Of a stretch of 52,948 bases of DNA, positions 16,680-26,023 are shown in pieces (positions within the stretch are counted from its first letter, which is position 1; every line of letters begins with the position of its first letter). The position numbers and the translations under genes are program-made. The notes beneath the pieces were generated by a model that was not told the DNA's origin, did no database searches, and saw only the letters and a list, made by a program, of their open reading frames with translations. The DNA comes from DSXH01 sp964532065 (GTDB lineage Bacteria; Bacteroidota; Ignavibacteria; Ignavibacteriales; Melioribacteraceae), in NCBI GenBank assembly GCA_964532065.1, contig CAZHHG010000013.1, forward strand, positions 1 through 52,948, given 5' to 3'.

Positions 16680-17651
16680 ATGAAGATATTAAAAGCAACA
16701 GAAGAGGCCGTTGAACAGGCCGCTGAAATTATAAAAGCTGGAGGAATTGTTGCCTTTCCGACTGAAACCGTATATGGTCTGGGGGCAGACGGTTTGAACC
16801 CTATTGCTGTTGCAAAAATATTCGAGACAAAAAAACGCCCCGCGTTTAATCCTCTCATCCTTCACATAGCCGGAAAGGGCGATCTTAAAAAACTTGCCGT
16901 GATTGAAAATGATAGAATTGAAAGATTAATTGATAAGTTCTGGCCGGGACCTTTAACGCTTGTTTTGCCTAAACTGGAGCTTGTTCCAGATATAGTGACG
17001 TCCGGAAATCCGACGGTAGCAATCCGCATGCCCGATCATCCGGTTGCCATTAACCTGATAAAAAAATGCGGAACACCGATTGCCGCTCCCAGCGCAAACC
17101 GGTTCGGGCATTTGAGTCCTACTGAAGCCATGCATGTATTTAAAAGCATAGGCGACAAGGTAGATTTAATTATTGACGGCGGGAAATGCTCTATAGGTGT
17201 TGAGTCTACTATCGTACAGTACGTGGACAATAAATTTTATCTGCTTCGTCCGGGCGGACTATCAAGAGAAGAGATTCAAAATGAAATCGGGGAAATTGAG
17301 GCTGTTACAGGAAGCGCCGACAAACCGAATTCACCGGGACAGCTTCCGTTTCATTATGCCCCGTCGATCCCGTTATACTTTTTAACGAAAGAAAATCTAA
17401 AAAAATACTCCGATAAAAAAATCGGAGCACTTTTTTTCAGAAACAGTAGCGTCGATTTTAAATTTGAAACCATAAGGATTCTTTCCGAAAAAGGGGATTT
17501 TAAAGAGGCCGCGGCAAATTTATTCGTTCATCTCCATGAGCTCGAAAAAGAAAAGATCGATTTGATTCTGGCCGAACCGGTTGAGGAAAAAGGTCTGGGT
17601 CTGGCAATTATGGACCGCCTGAAAAAAGGTGCTAGCCGGTTTGTAATTTAA
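16680..17651 (+). CDS. tsaC: L-threonylcarbamoyladenylate synthase (Sua5 type)
   Basis: A 323-residue Sua5-type enzyme that makes threonylcarbamoyl-AMP from threonine, bicarbonate and ATP, the first step of t6A at position 37 of ANN-decoding tRNAs. The YrdC/TsaC domain covers about residues 10-200, with the signature FPTETVYGLGADG (27-39), the K-R-P motif KKRPAFNPLILHI and SAN in APSANRFGHLSP. The C-terminal 110 residues form the extra Sua5 domain, joined by the loop SPGQLPFHYAPSIPLY. TsaC alone lacks that part. The start has no ribosome site, and the upstream gene is divergent, so this may be a leaderless or weakly translated message. Sua5-type genes are essential. Confidence 0.93.
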   Translation: MKILKATEEAVEQAAEIIKAGGIVAFPTETVYGLGADGLNPIAVAKIFETKKRPAFNPLILHIAGKGDLKKLAVIENDRIERLIDKFWPGPLTLVLPKLELVPDIVTSGNPTVAIRMPDHPVAINLIKKCGTPIAAPSANRFGHLSPTEAMHVFKSIGDKVDLIIDGGKCSIGVESTIVQYVDNKFYLLRPGGLSREEIQNEIGEIEAVTGSADKPNSPGQLPFHYAPSIPLYFLTKENLKKYSDKKIGALFFRNSSVDFKFETIRILSEKGDFKEAAANLFVHLHELEKEKIDLILAEPVEEKGLGLAIMDRLKKGASRFVI

Positions 17652-17715
17652 ACTTTCGCATCAATATTGTTTTACTAAATATTATATTGCTATTGAAAAT
17701 GGATGGGGGTTTACA

Positions 17716-19302
17716 ATGACCCGTAATACTTCCAATTCGTCTTACAATAAACAAACAACAGCGGATAATATGACTCAATCCAGCATTCATCCCTCAAGGG
17801 ATTTAAAATTATTGCTTCATATGATCAATTCAATAAGCGAAGCAATAAATATTACCAACATGGAAAGTGAAATTTTATTCGTAAATAATGCTTTCCTGAA
17901 GATGTATGGTTATAAGCTGGACGAAATCATCGGCAAAAAAATATCTATCATCCGATCCAACCGAAACGATCCGACTATAACTTCCAAAATTCATGAAGCT
18001 ACTTTAAAAGGCGGGTGGCACGGCAGGCTTATAAATAAAAAAAAGGACGAATCTGAGTTTACGATAGAGCTTTCCACATCTTTAATCAAAGACGAAAACG
18101 GTGCGGCTGTTGCCCTTGTTGGTATAGCAAGGGATATGACTGAGGAAATAAAAGCCGAGGATCAATTAAGAGAGGTTCAGGATAAGTTCCGAACTCTATT
18201 CGTTGAATTGAAGGATACTGTTTATGAAAGTACCGTCGATGGAAATTTCATTGAATTAAATCCGGCGGGTCTTGACCTGTTCGGTGTAAAATCATTCGAC
18301 CAGCTGAAGCATATTGATATAGCAAAAGAAATATATCTTCATTATGAAGAGCGGGAAAAATTTAAAAAAGAACTTGAAAAGACGGGGTTTGTAAGCAATT
18401 ATCAGATCAATATAAAAAGAATGAACGGTGAAATTGCCACCGTACTGGAAACTTCAATGGTTGTAAAAAACCGGAACGGCGAAATTACCGGCTACCGTGG
18501 AATTTTACGAGATATTACAGAGATTAAAAAGAATGAAGAACGGTTAAAGCTGCTCGTCGAAAAGTTCGAAAACCTTAATCTGCAACTCCGTAAATCCGAA
18601 CAAGAGCTGAAGGAATTGAATGCGGCTAAGGATAAGTTTTTTTCTATTGTCGCACACGATCTAAGGAGCCCTTTCAGTTCGCTTTTAAGCTTCTCTGAGT
18701 TTTTAGTTGAGGATATTGACGAGCTTTCCAAAGAGGACATAAAATCATTCGCCGAAAAAATAAATGAGTCTTCTAAAACCGTGTTTACCCTGCTCGAGAA
18801 TCTTCTGCAATGGTCCAGAATTCAGACTGGTAAAATTCCTTACGAACCTACAACCTTTAATATTTATTATAAGATAAATCAGATCATCAACCTGTTAAAA
18901 AATAACGCAGAACAAAAGAAATTAAATGTAACAAACGATATCCCAGCCAGCGCGATTGTATTCGCAGACGAAGATATGATCTTCTCGGTAGTTCAGAACC
19001 TATTATCAAACGCCATAAAATTTACGCGTGAGGGCGGGGATATTGTTTTCAAAAGCAGCTTCCGGGAGAGCGATATAGAAATCTCAATCACTGATAACGG
19101 TGTTGGTATAAAGGATGAAGATATAAAGAAGTTATTCAGGATGGATTCGCATCACACTACTTACGGCACAAAAGATGAGAAAGGAAGCGGCCTTGGTCTT
19201 CTGCTCTGCAAAGAGATGGTTGAGCGCAACAGAGGCAAAATCTGGGTTAACAGCAAATCGGGTATGGGAACAACATTCACATTTACTGTTCCGAAGGGTT
19301 AA
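17716..19302 (+). CDS. Cytosolic PAS-domain sensor histidine kinase
   Basis: A 528-residue kinase without any membrane segment, so it senses a cytosolic signal. Two PAS domains occupy about residues 30-145 (NAFLKMYGYKLDEIIG...GIARDMTEE) and 155-272 (RGILRDITEI). A helical linker leads to the HisKA domain with phospho-acceptor His314 in IVAHDLRSPFSSLLSF. The HATPase_c domain follows, with N-box NLLSNAIKFTREGG, G1 DNGVGIKDED and G2 GSGLGLLLCKEM. There is no receiver domain and no response regulator gene beside it, so its partner is elsewhere. A ggggg ribosome site supports ATG at 17716. The gene ends convergently with the amidotransferase, overlapping it by 4 bases. Confidence 0.92.
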   Translation: MTRNTSNSSYNKQTTADNMTQSSIHPSRDLKLLLHMINSISEAINITNMESEILFVNNAFLKMYGYKLDEIIGKKISIIRSNRNDPTITSKIHEATLKGGWHGRLINKKKDESEFTIELSTSLIKDENGAAVALVGIARDMTEEIKAEDQLREVQDKFRTLFVELKDTVYESTVDGNFIELNPAGLDLFGVKSFDQLKHIDIAKEIYLHYEEREKFKKELEKTGFVSNYQINIKRMNGEIATVLETSMVVKNRNGEITGYRGILRDITEIKKNEERLKLLVEKFENLNLQLRKSEQELKELNAAKDKFFSIVAHDLRSPFSSLLSFSEFLVEDIDELSKEDIKSFAEKINESSKTVFTLLENLLQWSRIQTGKIPYEPTTFNIYYKINQIINLLKNNAEQKKLNVTNDIPASAIVFADEDMIFSVVQNLLSNAIKFTREGGDIVFKSSFRESDIEISITDNGVGIKDEDIKKLFRMDSHHTTYGTKDEKGSGLGLLLCKEMVERNRGKIWVNSKSGMGTTFTFTVPKG

Positions 19303-20129
19303 AGAACCCCTCTCAACTTTCTGATCGCATTTCGTAAAAAATTCGGCAGGACGGTTTTTCGTGTCAGCTTGATTCCGTTTTCCGACTCCAGCAGTTCCAG
19401 CATTTCAAAATATTTTTTTTCGCCATACTTGGAAACCACATGTTCCTTTCTATCCGGTTTTCTGAAATGAAAGTACATGCTGGCGGGATCCGCTTCCGGA
19501 TGAAACTGGGTCCCCGAAATCTCGTCCGTAATCCGTATTGCCATCATCGCCCGTTCATAAGGAACGTGGGGGCGTTCTTTTTCAATACATAAGATTTGCG
19601 CACCCAGGTTTTCAATTACTTTAATGTCCGGCTCTACTACCTGCCAGTCTCTGAAATCCGCTACATAGAAGGGGTCGTTCAGGCCATTCAATAGAAGATC
19701 TTCGCTGCCTGCCGGTGTTTTATGAACTTTCATTACACCGAAGGATTTCGAATGACGGGGAATAACTCTCCCGAATTTAAAGTACCTCGCCATAATTTGA
19801 AACGAGTGACATATAAAGAAGATATGTTTTTTTGATTCGCTTTTTTGATTAGTACTGTAAATATGATCCAGCAGATTAAAATAGCCGGCTTCCCATTTTG
19901 AACCTTCCCCTTCGAACGGACTTCCGGGTCCACCCGATGAAATATAGATATCGAACTCCGGGCCTGGCACTTCGCCTTTAAATCTCGTATCGAACAGCCG
20001 GTAATCAATCCCGACATTTTGATAAAGACAATCAGTTTCATTCAGAATATCTTTAATACAACGGATTCCCTGATTCTCTTCATTATTATAGAGATCGATT
20101 ATTGCAACTTTCACACTGCTCTGTTTCAA
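19299..20129 (-). CDS. Class I glutamine amidotransferase-like protein
   Basis: A 276-residue protein with the GATase1 fold. The complete triad is visible: Cys107 in FFICHSFQIMARYF, His210 and Glu212 in SGTQFHPEADP. The oxyanion loop is SSGGPGSPFEG. The HPEA segment and a start that lacks a synthetase domain put it among stand-alone GMP-synthase-like amidotransferases. It therefore can hydrolyse glutamine, but the acceptor of the ammonia is not identified. A C-terminal basic tail (RKTVLPNFLRNAIRKLRG) is extra. Its stop overlaps the histidine kinase stop on the opposite strand. It has no obvious partner gene nearby. Confidence 0.85.
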   Translation of the reverse strand: MKQSSVKVAIIDLYNNEENQGIRCIKDILNETDCLYQNVGIDYRLFDTRFKGEVPGPEFDIYISSGGPGSPFEGEGSKWEAGYFNLLDHIYSTNQKSESKKHIFFICHSFQIMARYFKFGRVIPRHSKSFGVMKVHKTPAGSEDLLLNGLNDPFYVADFRDWQVVEPDIKVIENLGAQILCIEKERPHVPYERAMMAIRITDEISGTQFHPEADPASMYFHFRKPDRKEHVVSKYGEKKYFEMLELLESENGIKLTRKTVLPNFLRNAIRKLRGVL

Positions 20130-20218
20130 ATAATGTCCTTTCTTGAATTTCTCTATGAACCGGAGTGTAAATATAAAAATATAGTCTGATAATTATCGGC
20201 GGGGTTTGCTTAAAACAA

Positions 20219-20272
20219 TTCCCGGCCCCAATTCTGATTTCTGTTTGCTGATAATCAGATCGGGACCGGGAC
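20219..20272 (-). terminator. Probable terminator of the tricorn-like gene
   Basis: On the minus strand TCCCGGTCCCGAT and CTGATTATCAG pair back to a GGGGCCGGGA arm about 25 bases later (20221-20229 with 20261-20270), in the short gap downstream of the tricorn-like gene. No long T-run follows, so the call is moderate. Confidence 0.5.
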
Positions 20273-20289
20273 TAAAAAATTAACCGGAA

Positions 20290-23200
20290 CTATTTCAACT
20301 GTTTTTTAATCTCTTCAATGGCTTTATCGAGCTGCGGATCATTGCCTGTAAGCTTATCCTTGAAAGTATTTTTAACATAGATATCCGGCTTAACACCCGT
20401 CATCTCAAGATCTTCTCCGGCAAAAGTATAACATCCCCAGGACGGAAGCCGGTAAAAAGAACCGTCGACAAGCGACTTGCCGGATGTAAAAATTATCCAC
20501 CTGTAGGTCTCGGTACCTATTACAGTCCCGAGTTTTAATTCTTTAAAGCCGGCTGTAGTCATTTCTGCATCACTAAGAGATTGTTCATTAATAAGTAGAA
20601 CGATCGGTTTAGCCGAAGGAGTAAAATTCGGTTGCTGAGTAAACTGACCGCCTCTATATTTCCACTTGAGATATGGCTTCTGACTCAGAAATTGAAGTAC
20701 GTCATCATGAACATTTCCCCCTGTATTGTAACGCAGATCCAGAATCAACGCATCGCGGTAGTGAAGTTCGTCGGTCATCTCAATAATAAAATTATTCAAT
20801 TCTCCCGTTCCCATATTTTTCATATGAACATAGGCGATTTTTTTATCAGCTTTTTCATCCACGTACTTCTGATTGTTATCCACCCACTCATCATATAATA
20901 GATTTGATATTACAAAAGAGTTTACCGGGTGAATTTTAATATTATATTTTTCTTTCCCTCTTTCAAACACAAGTTCAATTTCTTCATTAAGGGATGGAGC
21001 AATAAAATATTTTTCTCTGTTTTCAGATTTGTCCACCTGCTGCCCGTTTACTGTAACAAGGATATCGCCGGGCATAATATTTTTATCGAGCTTATCGGCC
21101 GGTGACCGCCTGATAATTCTCTCCACCTTGTATGGATCGTTATTATTAAAAACAATTCCGGTTCCCATGGAATTATTTTTGTAAAAGACTTTTTCCTCCT
21201 CGCCGGTTGAAGAAAATCCCTGATGCGACGAATTCAATTCGCCGAGCATATCGTTAAGAAGAACTCTGAGATTATCGCGGGTTCTTATACCCGGAAGATA
21301 CTTTTCGTACTGCCCTTTTATCTTATGCCAGTCCGTGCCGTGAAACTGATCGTCATAATAATTCTCTTCCAGATTTGCCCATGTTTCATAAAACATCTGG
21401 CTGAACTCTGAATCGAGATTTTTTGTGAAAGCAAAACTGATATCAACAGCTTTGGTTTTGCTTCCGGCAAGATCGAGTTTTAATATTTTCCCGTCGGCTA
21501 ACAGATAATAATCGTTCTTTGATTTCGAAATAAAAATAGAGCCGCTCTTAGCGCCCTCTATAATTTTTGTTTCCGTCCTGTCGAACGGCTTGGATGTTGT
21601 CTGCCAAATAATATTATTATCACCGTTATGATTAGAGACAAATAATAGTGTGGTCTGCTCATCTTTTTGAATAACAAACGCCGACCTTTGATTTCCGGTC
21701 TGTGATGCAACGGCTTCCCAGCGGTCTTTTATATTTTCGAAATCGATAACAACTTTCGGCTTGCTCGTATCTTTTTTAGCCTCGGTGAATAATTTTCCGA
21801 ATCTGTCCGATCTGAAATCCTGGTCATATTTCTGAAGAGGGATCCGGTAGATATCAGAGTTTTGAACTCCGCGCGGGTATCCGGGCTGCAACCGGTCGGT
21901 TTCGAAGTATAGGTATTTTCCGTCAGGCGACCAGAATGGATTTGTTTCCGTTACCCCGGTATTTGTAATGTTTGTCGACTCCTTTTTACCGATATCATAA
22001 ATAAAAATATCCTGCTCAAAATTTCTGTACGCCGTATAAACAATATACTTATTATCGGGAGAGAATAGAGCGGGCGCATCATAGATTGCCCAGAATTCGT
22101 CTTTTACAATCGTTTCGCTTTTTAAACTTGCGAGGTCGATCATTCTCAGCTCGTTTCTTCCGCTGAAATAGACGCCCAGAGTTCTCTCGTCATTAAAATT
22201 TATTTCACGGTTATTCATTCCATCGAATGTAAGCTGAGTTTCTTTCGGATTCCCGTTAACCTTTACGGTAAAAAGATTGAGCCAGCCTTTCACAGTCCTG
22301 TTAAAAAGTATCGTTTCATTATCTTTAAGCCATAAAGCCTCCGCTACCCTTTCAGCCGGATCTGTATTAATCTTTTTTATAAACTTACCTTCAATATCGG
22401 AAACGAACATTACACCTCTCGAAACAAACACAAATTTTTTGCCGTCGGGGGAAGCGTTGAAATTTGTAATCTTATCCTTGACGTTAAATTCCTGAAAAAG
22501 ACTTAATGTTGTGTTGTCGAAAATTCTACTTTCAACCAGTTTCGAAATGCCGGATTTAACATCATAAAGGAAAATCTGGTAGTCTTTTGTAAAAACAATT
22601 TTATCTCCGTTATAACTGACCCGTGGACGCTTAATCGAAGTATCGAAATTTGTCAGCTGTTTGCTTGTTCCATTTTCAAGTTTGTAAAGGTTGTATTCGT
22701 CGTTGGCCTGGTCGGAAACGAAAAAAATATTTCCGTCCATATCGATTGTTGGCCACATATCTTTTCCGATATAAGTCGTGTGAACCTTATATTCACCGTT
22801 TTTAGGATTGTATGATTTAATATCGGGATTGAAATCGCCTTTATAGCGTTTACGGTTTGCGAAGTTTGAGCTTTCCCATGTATCGTTAAAAAAAATCTCA
22901 CCTGTTTTAGGATGCTCGGAAATATTGTGAGCCCATGTAAAATAATTTTCGAAAAGGCGAACCGGCGTTCCACCTTTAATAGAAACTTTATAAGTAGTCC
23001 CGGAATTATAACGGTTGGAAGTAAAATAAATATATTTAGAATCCCAGCTCCAAGATTCCACGGCATCACCGGCACTATGGTAAGTGAGCTGTACAATTTT
23101 TCCTCCTTCAGAAGGCATTACATAAACATTCTGATTCCCCTCCTGTGTACCGGAAAACGCGATCCATTTTCCATCGGGTGAGTAGACCGGACACGTTTCA

Positions 23201-23385
23201 AGACCGTCCATACCTGTCAGTCTGTATGCAGTCCCGCCGTCGGAGGGTACCGTCCAAATATCACCTTCATAACTGAAAACGATATTTTTCCCGTCTGGAG
23301 AGAGCGACGGATCAGATGTAAAGCGGATTTGTGAAAAGGAGATTGCGGGAATTAATAAAAGTAAGAAGAGACAGAGACGTTTCAT
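20290..23385 (-). CDS. Tricorn-like S41 protease, exported
   Basis: A 1031-residue protease that resembles archaeal tricorn in domain order. The signal peptide is MKRLCLFLLLLIPAISFS. A long beta-propeller region of PD40/TolB-like blades (repeats of 'SPDGKxIVF', 'SxDxKYIYF') covers residues 20 to about 650. A PDZ-like segment (MGTGIVFNNNDPYKVERII...PGDILVTVNGQQVD) follows, then the S41 domain with nucleophile Ser938 in NEQSLSDAE and His in LNSSHQGF. As in tricorn, the propeller probably filters oligopeptides and the S41 domain cuts them. An exported signal means it acts in the periplasm, unlike cytosolic tricorn. Monocistronic; divergent from the M24 peptidase gene. Confidence 0.9.
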   Translation of the reverse strand: MKRLCLFLLLLIPAISFSQIRFTSDPSLSPDGKNIVFSYEGDIWTVPSDGGTAYRLTGMDGLETCPVYSPDGKWIAFSGTQEGNQNVYVMPSEGGKIVQLTYHSAGDAVESWSWDSKYIYFTSNRYNSGTTYKVSIKGGTPVRLFENYFTWAHNISEHPKTGEIFFNDTWESSNFANRKRYKGDFNPDIKSYNPKNGEYKVHTTYIGKDMWPTIDMDGNIFFVSDQANDEYNLYKLENGTSKQLTNFDTSIKRPRVSYNGDKIVFTKDYQIFLYDVKSGISKLVESRIFDNTTLSLFQEFNVKDKITNFNASPDGKKFVFVSRGVMFVSDIEGKFIKKINTDPAERVAEALWLKDNETILFNRTVKGWLNLFTVKVNGNPKETQLTFDGMNNREINFNDERTLGVYFSGRNELRMIDLASLKSETIVKDEFWAIYDAPALFSPDNKYIVYTAYRNFEQDIFIYDIGKKESTNITNTGVTETNPFWSPDGKYLYFETDRLQPGYPRGVQNSDIYRIPLQKYDQDFRSDRFGKLFTEAKKDTSKPKVVIDFENIKDRWEAVASQTGNQRSAFVIQKDEQTTLLFVSNHNGDNNIIWQTTSKPFDRTETKIIEGAKSGSIFISKSKNDYYLLADGKILKLDLAGSKTKAVDISFAFTKNLDSEFSQMFYETWANLEENYYDDQFHGTDWHKIKGQYEKYLPGIRTRDNLRVLLNDMLGELNSSHQGFSSTGEEEKVFYKNNSMGTGIVFNNNDPYKVERIIRRSPADKLDKNIMPGDILVTVNGQQVDKSENREKYFIAPSLNEEIELVFERGKEKYNIKIHPVNSFVISNLLYDEWVDNNQKYVDEKADKKIAYVHMKNMGTGELNNFIIEMTDELHYRDALILDLRYNTGGNVHDDVLQFLSQKPYLKWKYRGGQFTQQPNFTPSAKPIVLLINEQSLSDAEMTTAGFKELKLGTVIGTETYRWIIFTSGKSLVDGSFYRLPSWGCYTFAGEDLEMTGVKPDIYVKNTFKDKLTGNDPQLDKAIEEIKKQLK

Positions 23386-23606
23386 ATTGACCTCTTTATA
23401 ATCATTGAATTTGTTAATTCTCTCTGCTTGCAGTACTTAAAGTAGCAAATAAATCCAACATGATTCCAATTTCCTAAGCAGTTTGAATAATGTACCGGAT
23501 AAAAAAATTACCCGGAAATTAGACGGTTTCCTGATACTATGGTTTGGCATTTTCCATTAAGAATAGGCATTTTTACCAATACATTATAACTAATTATGGT
23601 GAACAA

Positions 23607-24797
23607 ATGGGCAAGGAATTAGTTCTGGAAAAAATTGAACAGGCAGTTAAAATACTGAAAGAAAAAGAGATTGATATGTGGATGACTTTCGTAAGAGAAA
23701 CCGGAAATATTAAAGACCCGATGCTGGATATGATTGTTGGAACCAATGCTACCTGGCAGTCGGCGTTTATTATTACAAGAACCGGCGAGACTCATGCAAT
23801 TGTAGGATCTCTTGAACTTGAAAATATGAAACAGGTAGGCACATATAAAAACATTCACCCGTATCTCAAATCGATCAAAGAGAAATTTCTCGATGTAATT
23901 AATCAGATTAAACCCGATAAGATCGCAATCAACTTTTCGCGCAACTCGAGTCTTGCAGACGGAATAACATACGGATTATATCTCGAATTGCTGGATCATT
24001 TCAACGGAACCGATTATGCGTCCAAGCTTATTTCCTCCGAAGAGATCGTTGCAGCTCTCCGGGGAAGAAAATCCCAGTCCGAAATCAACAATATTAAAGA
24101 AGCTATCAAAGAAACGCTTGTCATTTTCGACGAGGTTACAAAATTCCTCAAGCCCGGATTGACTGAAAAACAGGTTGCCTCCTTCGTGCGGGAAATTGTT
24201 GACAAGAAAGGATATCAGTTAGCGTGGGATAAAGATTATTGTCCTTCGGTATTTTCCGGCCCGAATACTGCCGGCGCTCATGCTGGCCCGACCGACAGAA
24301 CGATTGAAGCGGGTCATGTTATTAATATGGATTTCGGAATCAAAATGAATGGATACTGCTCTGATCTTCAGAGAACCTGGTACGTTCTTCGTCCGGGCGA
24401 AACGAAGGCGCCCGATGAAGTTCAAAAAGGATTTAATGTTATAAAAGAGTCGATTACCCGCTCGGCAAATGCAATGAAACCGGGGAAAAAGGGATGGGAA
24501 ATAGATGAAGTTGCACGCAATTATATACAGATAAACGGTTACGACGAATTCCCGCACGGTCTTGGTCACCAGGTCGGCAGAGCTTGCCATGACGGAGGAT
24601 GTTTAATGGGTCCGAAGTGGGAACGGTACAATAACCTGCCGTACCTTGAAATTGAAGAGGGAAATGTGTTTACTATTGAACCGCGCCTTACAATTGAAAA
24701 TTACGGTATAGCAACAATTGAAGAAATGGTGGTTGTTACAAAAGACGGAATTGAGTGGTTATCCGAAAGACAAAATGAAATTTATTTAATTAAATAA
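23607..24797 (+). CDS. M24 family metallopeptidase (Xaa-Pro peptidase-like)
   Basis: A 396-residue aminopeptidase-P/prolidase family enzyme that removes N-terminal residues next to proline or cleaves dipeptides containing proline. It has the creatinase-type N-terminal domain (1-160) and the pita-bread domain with all five metal ligands: Asp242, Asp253, His321 in HGLGHQVG, Glu358 and Glu373. No signal peptide is present, so it is cytosolic. An upstream in-frame TTG at 23544 would add 21 residues, but they lack family similarity, so ATG at 23607 is chosen; the ribosome site there is weak (GGTG). It pairs with a terminator and faces the zinc-ribbon gene on the opposite strand. Confidence 0.9.
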   Translation: MGKELVLEKIEQAVKILKEKEIDMWMTFVRETGNIKDPMLDMIVGTNATWQSAFIITRTGETHAIVGSLELENMKQVGTYKNIHPYLKSIKEKFLDVINQIKPDKIAINFSRNSSLADGITYGLYLELLDHFNGTDYASKLISSEEIVAALRGRKSQSEINNIKEAIKETLVIFDEVTKFLKPGLTEKQVASFVREIVDKKGYQLAWDKDYCPSVFSGPNTAGAHAGPTDRTIEAGHVINMDFGIKMNGYCSDLQRTWYVLRPGETKAPDEVQKGFNVIKESITRSANAMKPGKKGWEIDEVARNYIQINGYDEFPHGLGHQVGRACHDGGCLMGPKWERYNNLPYLEIEEGNVFTIEPRLTIENYGIATIEEMVVVTKDGIEWLSERQNEIYLIK

Positions 24798-24803
24798 AAA
24801 ATT

Positions 24804-24836
24804 ATGGGGACGCTTATACCGGGCGTCCCCATTTTT
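24804..24836. terminator. Bidirectional intrinsic terminator
   Basis: ATGGGGACGC (24804-24813) pairs exactly with GCGTCCCCAT (24823-24832), with a T-run reaching 24836. It ends the M24 gene; the convergent zinc-ribbon gene stops 3 bases later. Confidence 0.9.
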
Positions 24837-24839
24837 ACG

Positions 24840-25106
24840 CTAATCAAAATCGAACAGCTCGCCAAGGAAGGATTTTTTTCTTCTTCTCTTATAATAATCA
24901 TCATCATATTTTTTCTGATAGCCGTAATCGTTCCTGTTATAGCTGTCGTCTATATTCTGCTGCGGTGCAAAATCAATCGACTTTTCAATAATTTTATCGA
25001 GCTCCCCTTTATCGAGCCAGATTCCACGGCATTCAGGACAATAATCGATTTCAATTCCCTTTTTTTCCGACATTACAAGATTAACGTTGCAGTTAGGACA
25101 TTTCAT
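24840..25106 (-). CDS. Zinc-ribbon protein (zf-TFIIB type)
   Basis: An 88-residue protein with a zf-TFIIB-type domain at the N terminus. Cys3, Cys6, Cys23 and Cys26 (CPNC...CPEC) form the zinc site, and the family motif CRGIWLDKGELDKIIE follows. The remaining 40 residues are a charged tail of Asp, Tyr and Arg/Lys, with no hydrophobic part. Members of this family are widespread and unassigned; nucleic acid or protein binding is likely. An aagaggtaagct leader carries a plausible ribosome site before ATG at 25106. The product may share a transcript with the nitrilase-like gene 57 bases upstream. Confidence 0.85.
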   Translation of the reverse strand: MKCPNCNVNLVMSEKKGIEIDYCPECRGIWLDKGELDKIIEKSIDFAPQQNIDDSYNRNDYGYQKKYDDDYYKRRRKKSFLGELFDFD

Positions 25107-25163
25107 AAGCTTACCTCTTTTTTAGTAATAACATGAATTTGAAAAATGAAGTTCCGCGTAGAC

Positions 25164-25991
25164 TCACTCTTTCCCTCGAAACCATTCAGAGTATAATTCC
25201 GGCCTGCGGTCCCTGAAGAATAATTTCTTTGCGTGTGAAGTTTCTACTTCCGAAAGGTCGACCTCGCAGATTAATATTTCATCGGTTAAGCTTCCTGCCC
25301 TCGCGATTATTTTCCCATCGGGATTAGCGACAAATGATTCCCCGGCAAAAGTTAATTTTTCTTCCTTACCGACACGGTTGCAAAGCGCTGTAAAATACCC
25401 GTTTTGAAATGCGGCAACTTTCAACTCGGCTTCATACAATCCTTCCGGCCACTCTCCCAATGATCCGGCCTGCGGAATAAATACTATTTCCGCGCCCTCC
25501 AATGCAAGAGCACGCATATATTCTGGATAATGACGGTCGTAGCAAATCGCGATTCCGATTTTTCCGAAGTCTGTGTTATAAACTTTTATTCCGTTGTTTC
25601 CGGGAACGTAGTAATCTTTTTCATAAAAGTGTTCGTAATCGGTTATATGAATCATTCGTGTTGTACCAAGAATTTCGCCATCAACATTTATTATAGGTGA
25701 TGAATCATAAGTATTTCCGTTTTCATATTCATACAGATTCAGGATGATAACCACATTCAATTCTTTTGAGAGTTTAGAAAAAATTCGGGTGGTTGGACCC
25801 GGAATAGTTTCTGCAAAGTTTTTATAATCAGACGAAGCTTTTTTCTGAGGGTAGAACCTTGTAAAAGCCAGCTCCGGAAAACAGATTATTTTAGCACCTC
25901 TGGTCGCTGCAGATCTAACCGCCTCAATTCCTCTTTGGATGTTATCCGCTTGATTAGTAGAAGCCGATTGCTGAACTAATGCTATTTTCAT
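25164..25991 (-). CDS. Nitrilase-superfamily protein with a substituted catalytic Lys
   Basis: A 275-residue carbon-nitrogen hydrolase family protein, closest in layout to N-carbamoylputrescine amidases and plant-type amidohydrolases (GLYEAELKVAAFQNGYF, SFVANPDGKI). Glu40 (FPELAFTRF) and Cys150 (AICYDRHYPEYM) are in place. However, the lysine of the Glu-Lys-Cys triad, normally in a G-x-Y-R-K-x-H motif, is replaced: the sequence reads GTTRMIHI, so Met113 occupies the lysine position (codon at 25653-25655). The protein is otherwise unbroken and well conserved. It may use another residue, act on a different substrate, or be a non-catalytic relative. It has no signal peptide. It lies 32 bases after the histidine kinase gene on the same strand. 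Confidence 0.85.
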   Translation of the reverse strand: MKIALVQQSASTNQADNIQRGIEAVRSAATRGAKIICFPELAFTRFYPQKKASSDYKNFAETIPGPTTRIFSKLSKELNVVIILNLYEYENGNTYDSSPIINVDGEILGTTRMIHITDYEHFYEKDYYVPGNNGIKVYNTDFGKIGIAICYDRHYPEYMRALALEGAEIVFIPQAGSLGEWPEGLYEAELKVAAFQNGYFTALCNRVGKEEKLTFAGESFVANPDGKIIARAGSLTDEILICEVDLSEVETSHAKKLFFRDRRPELYSEWFRGKE

Positions 25992-26023
25992 TTTTAAGTG
26001 TATAGTTTAATTGCGAATTCTTT

